From Lachnospiraceae bacterium UBA7199 (GTDB lineage: Bacteria > Bacillota > Clostridia > Lachnospirales > Lachnospiraceae), in the NCBI GenBank assembly GCA_002490775.1, contig DKUR01000081.1:1-17056 (forward strand): DNA of 17,056 nucleotides, read 5' to 3'. The notes below the pieces were generated by a model. It worked only from the letters and a program-made list of their open reading frames with translations. It made no database searches and was not told where the DNA came from. Position numbers and translations under genes: made by a program. Positions 14,095 through 17,056 of the stretch are shown one piece after another (positions within the stretch are counted from its first letter, which is position 1; every line of letters starts with the position of its first letter).

Positions 14095-15276
14095 ATGCAT
14101 GAAAATTATAAAGTAAATTCATTAATTGAACGTTGGAATGTAGATGTCCAATCATATAGAAGTGGTGCCAAAACATTGGCATCAGTTCCGCAATGCGAAA
14201 CATGTACCAATTATATAAGAGGAAATGCGTTACATTGCAACTGTTATAATAGTGAGAGAAAACCTAAATACGTATTATTCCCTAAAAAGGAATGTCCTGC
14301 ATATTATAATAATAGTCCGATAAACCTGAAGATACAAAACGATAGAGAAAATAAAATATATGGTGGATTATTTGGATTTTGTGTTGGAGATGCATTAGGA
14401 GTTCCGGTTGAATTTTCAACGAGGGAAGAAAGGGAAAAGGATCCAATTAAAGAGATGCGGGCATATGGAACATATCATCAACCGTTTGGAACGTGGTCAG
14501 ATGACACTTCGTTGACAATATGCTTAATTGATGCAATAAATAGAGGTTATTCAATAAAGAAAGTGGCAGAAAATTTTGTGAATTTTTATGAAAAAGGTTA
14601 TTTTACCCCATATGGTGATGTGTTTGATATCGGAAATTCAACAAGAAACGCTATTATAGAAATATGTGCTGGAATCTCTCCCATAGAGTGTGGAGGAAGA
14701 GCAGAGATTGATAATGGAAATGGGTCATTAATGCGCATTCTTCCTATAGCTTTTTATGGAAAAAAACTAAGTGGACAAGAACTAATACAGCTTACAGAAG
14801 AGGTTTCTTCATTAACACATGGACATAATCGTTCTAAATTGGCGTGCATTTTTTATGTAGAATTTGCAATCCAAATTATTCTGGGATATGAAAAAGAAAA
14901 GGCATTAGACAGGACAATAGATTTTATTAATAGTAACTGTGTGAAAGCATATTTTGGTGAATTTGAAAATTTTAAAAAAATTTTAAGTAAGAAAATTGTC
15001 AACCTTACCAAGGATGAAATTAAATCGTCAGGATATGTTATTGATACATTGGAAGCAGTTTTGTGGACATTTTTTCATGCAAATGGATATCGTGATACAA
15101 TTTTAAAAGCAATAAATCTTGGTGGTGACACCGATACTATTGCAGCCATTGCAGGGGGTATTGCAGGTATTTATTATGGCTTAAATGATATTCCCCAAGA
15201 ATGGCTTCAAAGCATTGCAAAGAAAGAAGAATTATATCAGATGTTTGAGCAATTTTGTGTTGTAACAAATACCTAA
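14095..15276 (+). CDS. ADP-ribosylglycohydrolase (DraG/ARH family) with N-terminal Cys cluster
   Basis: This is a protein of 393 residues. From residue 89 it is a DraG/ARH hydrolase, a family removing ADP-ribose from proteins or nucleic acids with two bound Mg ions. Visible motifs are YGGLFGFCVGDALGVPVEF (89-107), TWSDDTSLT (133-141), NGSLMRILP (209-217), the THGHNRSKLA block (241-250) and the second metal site LGGDTDTIAAIAGGIAG (342-358), so the active site looks complete. The first 80 residues carry CETC (34-37), CNC (48-50) and a further Cys67, a likely small zinc-binding module that could choose the target. ATG 14095 follows AAAGGCGG. Since it closes a toxin-immunity array, it may act as immunity to an ADP-ribosylating toxin, as known for the Tri1 protein. 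This role is inference. Confidence 0.88.
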   Translation: MHENYKVNSLIERWNVDVQSYRSGAKTLASVPQCETCTNYIRGNALHCNCYNSERKPKYVLFPKKECPAYYNNSPINLKIQNDRENKIYGGLFGFCVGDALGVPVEFSTREEREKDPIKEMRAYGTYHQPFGTWSDDTSLTICLIDAINRGYSIKKVAENFVNFYEKGYFTPYGDVFDIGNSTRNAIIEICAGISPIECGGRAEIDNGNGSLMRILPIAFYGKKLSGQELIQLTEEVSSLTHGHNRSKLACIFYVEFAIQIILGYEKEKALDRTIDFINSNCVKAYFGEFENFKKILSKKIVNLTKDEIKSSGYVIDTLEAVLWTFFHANGYRDTILKAINLGGDTDTIAAIAGGIAGIYYGLNDIPQEWLQSIAKKEELYQMFEQFCVVTNT

Positions 15277-15394
15277 TATTTTTTGTGACAATCCTAAATA
15301 CTCATGGTACAAAGGCGCTTACAAGAGAGGGATAAGTGGAGAAAAGTTTTCTCTACAACTAAATAAAAATACAGTATCAGCGGAATATCTAAGA
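15275..15394 (+). repeat. Intergenic repeat R2
   Basis: This is the second long copy of the R1 repeat (9841-9961), starting at the stop codon of the ADP-ribosylglycohydrolase. It keeps a weakened promoter-like pair (GTGACA, TACAAA), a perfect 15-base dyad GAGAAAAGTTTTCTC, and the ACTAAATAAAA and ACAGTATCAGCGG blocks. The terminator hairpin found after R1 is lost: similarity ends at CTAAGA. Confidence 0.8.
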
Positions 15395-15670
15395 ATTAAA
15401 AAATCAGTATAGAATTCAATAATGGGGGATTTATTTTTGCTGCACCAAAAAAGAAAGTTTATTGGAAGTAATAAAACAAGTATAATTGAATTGTATTACT
15501 GAAATATTTCAGCGCGAATTAGTGTTAGTTGAGCTCAAAAAAATGAACTGAATTATCAATAGACAGCGTCTTTTTAGTACATAAAAAGTTTACATGGGTT
15601 GTTCCTAAACATAAAAATAGGTATAATGAAACCGGAAACCCATTCGCTGTTGCAAGGAAGGAGCCATGAA
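15395..15670 (+). other. AT-rich spacer between the island and the HipA-like gene
   Basis: There is no convincing gene here. A 26-codon frame from 15423 has GGGGGA overlapping its start but no recognisable product. The palindrome CTGAAATATTTCAG lies near 15499. The last part contains the promoter of the next gene. This stretch probably marks the right border of the accessory island. Confidence 0.5.
15599..15627 (+). promoter_or_regulatory. Promoter of the HipA-like kinase gene
   Basis: TTGTTC (15599-15604), a 17-base spacer and a perfect TATAAT (15622-15627) predict transcription from about 15634, giving a leader of about 37 bases before ATG 15671. Confidence 0.7.
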
Positions 15671-16906
15671 ATGAATTATAAATTGATGCATAAGGATATT
15701 CATGTGGCTGATATTTTGATTGATGAAACGGTATGTGCTATCGTAAAAACAGGAACAGTGTATCATTTTGAACACCTTCCGGTGGGATGTCTTGATGGAA
15801 AGGGACATATTGACAGAGCAGCTTTAAATGAATGGTGGCGTGGACGGGCCATTCCTGCAAGCCGGCAGGGTATACAGGAGGCTCTCTGCCAAATGCATAT
15901 GGACATGCCCCAAACCCTTTTAGAAAAATGCATGGGATTAAGCTTATCGGATCAGTATTGGATCTGCCCTGTAGATCTGCAGGTGAAATGGTCTGAAGTT
16001 AACTTTTTTGAAAATGATTTTTCTGAAGATGTGGGGAACATTCTTTTTAGGAAAAAGCTTTCCAAAAGAGAAATAAATTTGTTTTCGCCGGATAATACTT
16101 CAGACGGATGGCTGAAGAAAAAATGGAATATTTCAGATGGAAAGAGGTATCTGATAAAGGGAGGCAGCGGCATAAACAGGCAGGAGCCTTATAATGAAGT
16201 ATTTGCCAGTATTCTTATGGAGCGGCTGGGGATTGCCCATGTTTCTTATTCACTTATGGTGCAGGAAGAAGAGCCTTATAGTGTCTGCGAGGATTTTGTA
16301 GGGCTCGGAACAGAGCTGATCCGTGCATGGTATATTATGCAGACAGCAAAGAAAGAAAATCATGTATCGGTTTATCAGCATTATTTAAATTGCTGTGAAA
16401 ATCTTGGAATAAAAGGAGTAAAGGAAGCGATAGACCGGATGCTGGTAGTGGATTACCTGATCGCAAATGAAGACAGGCACCAGAATAATTTTGGTGTGCT
16501 TCGTGAGGCGGAAACCTTAAAATGGCTGGGAGCGGCACCAATTTATGACAGTGGAACTTCCCTCTGGTTCAGTACGCCGACAGCGTTTGTCAGGGGTGAG
16601 GCGCCTAAACTGGCCAGTAAACCTTTTAAAACCAGTCATGAAGAACAAATTAAGCTGGTGTCTTCTTTTGATTGGCTGGATACATCTGGATTAAAAGGGG
16701 TGGAAGAAGAATTCCGGGAGGTTGTAAAGGATTCTCCCTTTGTGGATAATGCCAGGAGTGATGCAATCTGTAATGCCATCAGGAAGAGATGTGAAATGCT
16801 GCTTAAGGTGATAGAAGAGAGAAAAAAAGGAAGGCTTGTTTCTGCAGATTGCTTCTATGATGTGGAAAAAGATGCAGCCTATTCGGGAAAAAAAGATGAA
16901 AATTAA
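15671..16906 (+). CDS. HipA-like kinase domain protein
   Basis: This protein of 411 residues has a HipA/CtkA-type kinase fold. Seen are the likely ATP lysine in RYLIKGGSG (Lys163), a helix glutamate in QEPYNEVFAS (Glu176), the catalytic loop LIANEDRHQNNFG (Asp268, Asn272 or Asn273) and the metal-binding IYDSGTSLW (Asp293). HipA itself phosphorylates glutamyl-tRNA synthetase; the target here is unknown. The first 150 residues do not resemble HipA's N-terminal subdomain and may bind a partner. No HipB-like antitoxin is beside it, so it is not an ordinary HipBA module. ATG 15671 is chosen because GGAAGGAG lies seven bases upstream; the frame is open further upstream but overlaps the promoter. 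The next gene overlaps its end by 11 bases. Confidence 0.75.
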   Translation: MNYKLMHKDIHVADILIDETVCAIVKTGTVYHFEHLPVGCLDGKGHIDRAALNEWWRGRAIPASRQGIQEALCQMHMDMPQTLLEKCMGLSLSDQYWICPVDLQVKWSEVNFFENDFSEDVGNILFRKKLSKREINLFSPDNTSDGWLKKKWNISDGKRYLIKGGSGINRQEPYNEVFASILMERLGIAHVSYSLMVQEEEPYSVCEDFVGLGTELIRAWYIMQTAKKENHVSVYQHYLNCCENLGIKGVKEAIDRMLVVDYLIANEDRHQNNFGVLREAETLKWLGAAPIYDSGTSLWFSTPTAFVRGEAPKLASKPFKTSHEEQIKLVSSFDWLDTSGLKGVEEEFREVVKDSPFVDNARSDAICNAIRKRCEMLLKVIEERKKGRLVSADCFYDVEKDAAYSGKKDEN

Positions 16907-17039
16907 TTTATTACCTGCTTATCCTTTTCAGGAGGAAATAAAGGGGCTGCTTTCTGAATATACGGATATGCTGATTCAGGGTGATGCTTCTTTTAAGCAA
17001 TACCTTGAAATACAAAATTATGAGGAAGAATTAAAGTAA
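16896..17039 (+). pseudogene. Truncated GNAT acetyltransferase N-terminus
   Basis: This frame of 47 residues begins inside the end of the HipA-like gene. It reads MKINLLPAYPFQEEIKGLLS, EYTDMLIQGDASFKQYLEIQ and NYEEELK, the first helices of a GNAT N-acetyltransferase family of about 155 residues (..EYT.ML..gD.sF..YL.IQNY..EL). A TAA follows EELK. The codons after it read APNNR, similar to the KYG.P.gR stretch expected slightly later, so a small deletion or nonsense change is possible. The window ends 17 bases on, so the remainder cannot be seen. The same bases could also begin a GCCC...GGGC hairpin (17042-17056). Confidence 0.5.
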
Positions 17040-17056
17040 GCGCCCAATAATCGGGC

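Noticed and set aside
9841..15394. CRISPR array
   Set aside because: The repeats R1-R3 are only three, unequal, far apart and separated by genes; there is no regular spacer pattern and no cas gene.
15423..15503. Possible 26-codon gene after repeat R2
   Set aside because: The frame is too short and its purine-rich stretch overlaps the start codon; there is no similarity to anything known to me and no promoter.

Overview
The window looks like the chromosome of a gut-type clostridium (Firmicutes, probably Lachnospiraceae). The base composition is moderately low GC, ribosome binding sites are strong AGGAGG-type, glutamine synthetase is the 444-residue GSI-alpha form paired with an ANTAR regulator, and the housekeeping proteins have a clostridial flavour. 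No search was run, so the taxonomic call is inference.

Positions 99-5692 hold a tightly packed plus-strand housekeeping run: hisC-type aminotransferase, a DUF368 membrane protein (undecaprenyl-phosphate translocase family), a SAM methyltransferase, hslO (Hsp33) and glutamine-dependent nadE. A minus-strand membrane-anchored protein with a degenerate FMN_bind-like domain (5795-6277) converges on nadE and diverges from glnA. glnA (6500-7834) is followed by an ANTAR-domain regulator (7870-8418). The glnA leader can be drawn as two hexaloop hairpins, the second mutually exclusive with a terminator, so this is a readable antitermination switch.

Positions 8415-15276 form an AT-rich accessory island: a polymorphic-toxin graveyard and immunity-gene array. 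A toxin scaffold with a DPRWPA...DDFKF tip lies flush against the ANTAR gene, followed by its likely immunity gene. After it come further toxin-tip remnants, each directly followed by a small acidic immunity-type gene: a GKVITVIPK tip, a TNT-like tip, an RHS/YD-repeat scrap, and a second 145-bp copy of the first toxin's scaffold with another tip. These are followed by a broken SUKH/SMI1-KNR4-like gene, a helical protein and an ADP-ribosylglycohydrolase with an N-terminal Cys cluster. A roughly 120-bp intergenic repeat follows three of the immunity-side genes. A small minus-strand gene, a 157-bp element with 27-bp inverted ends, and a second copy of that minus gene's 3' end show repeated rearrangement.

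From about 15600 the composition returns to that of the core: a well-formed promoter drives a HipA-like kinase, which overlaps a truncated GNAT acetyltransferase N-terminus at the window edge.

The most interesting reading is that the island is an evolving store of toxin tips and orphan immunity genes, with repeated scaffold and intergenic sequences as possible recombination anchors, ending in an ADP-ribosyl hydrolase that may itself be an immunity factor.
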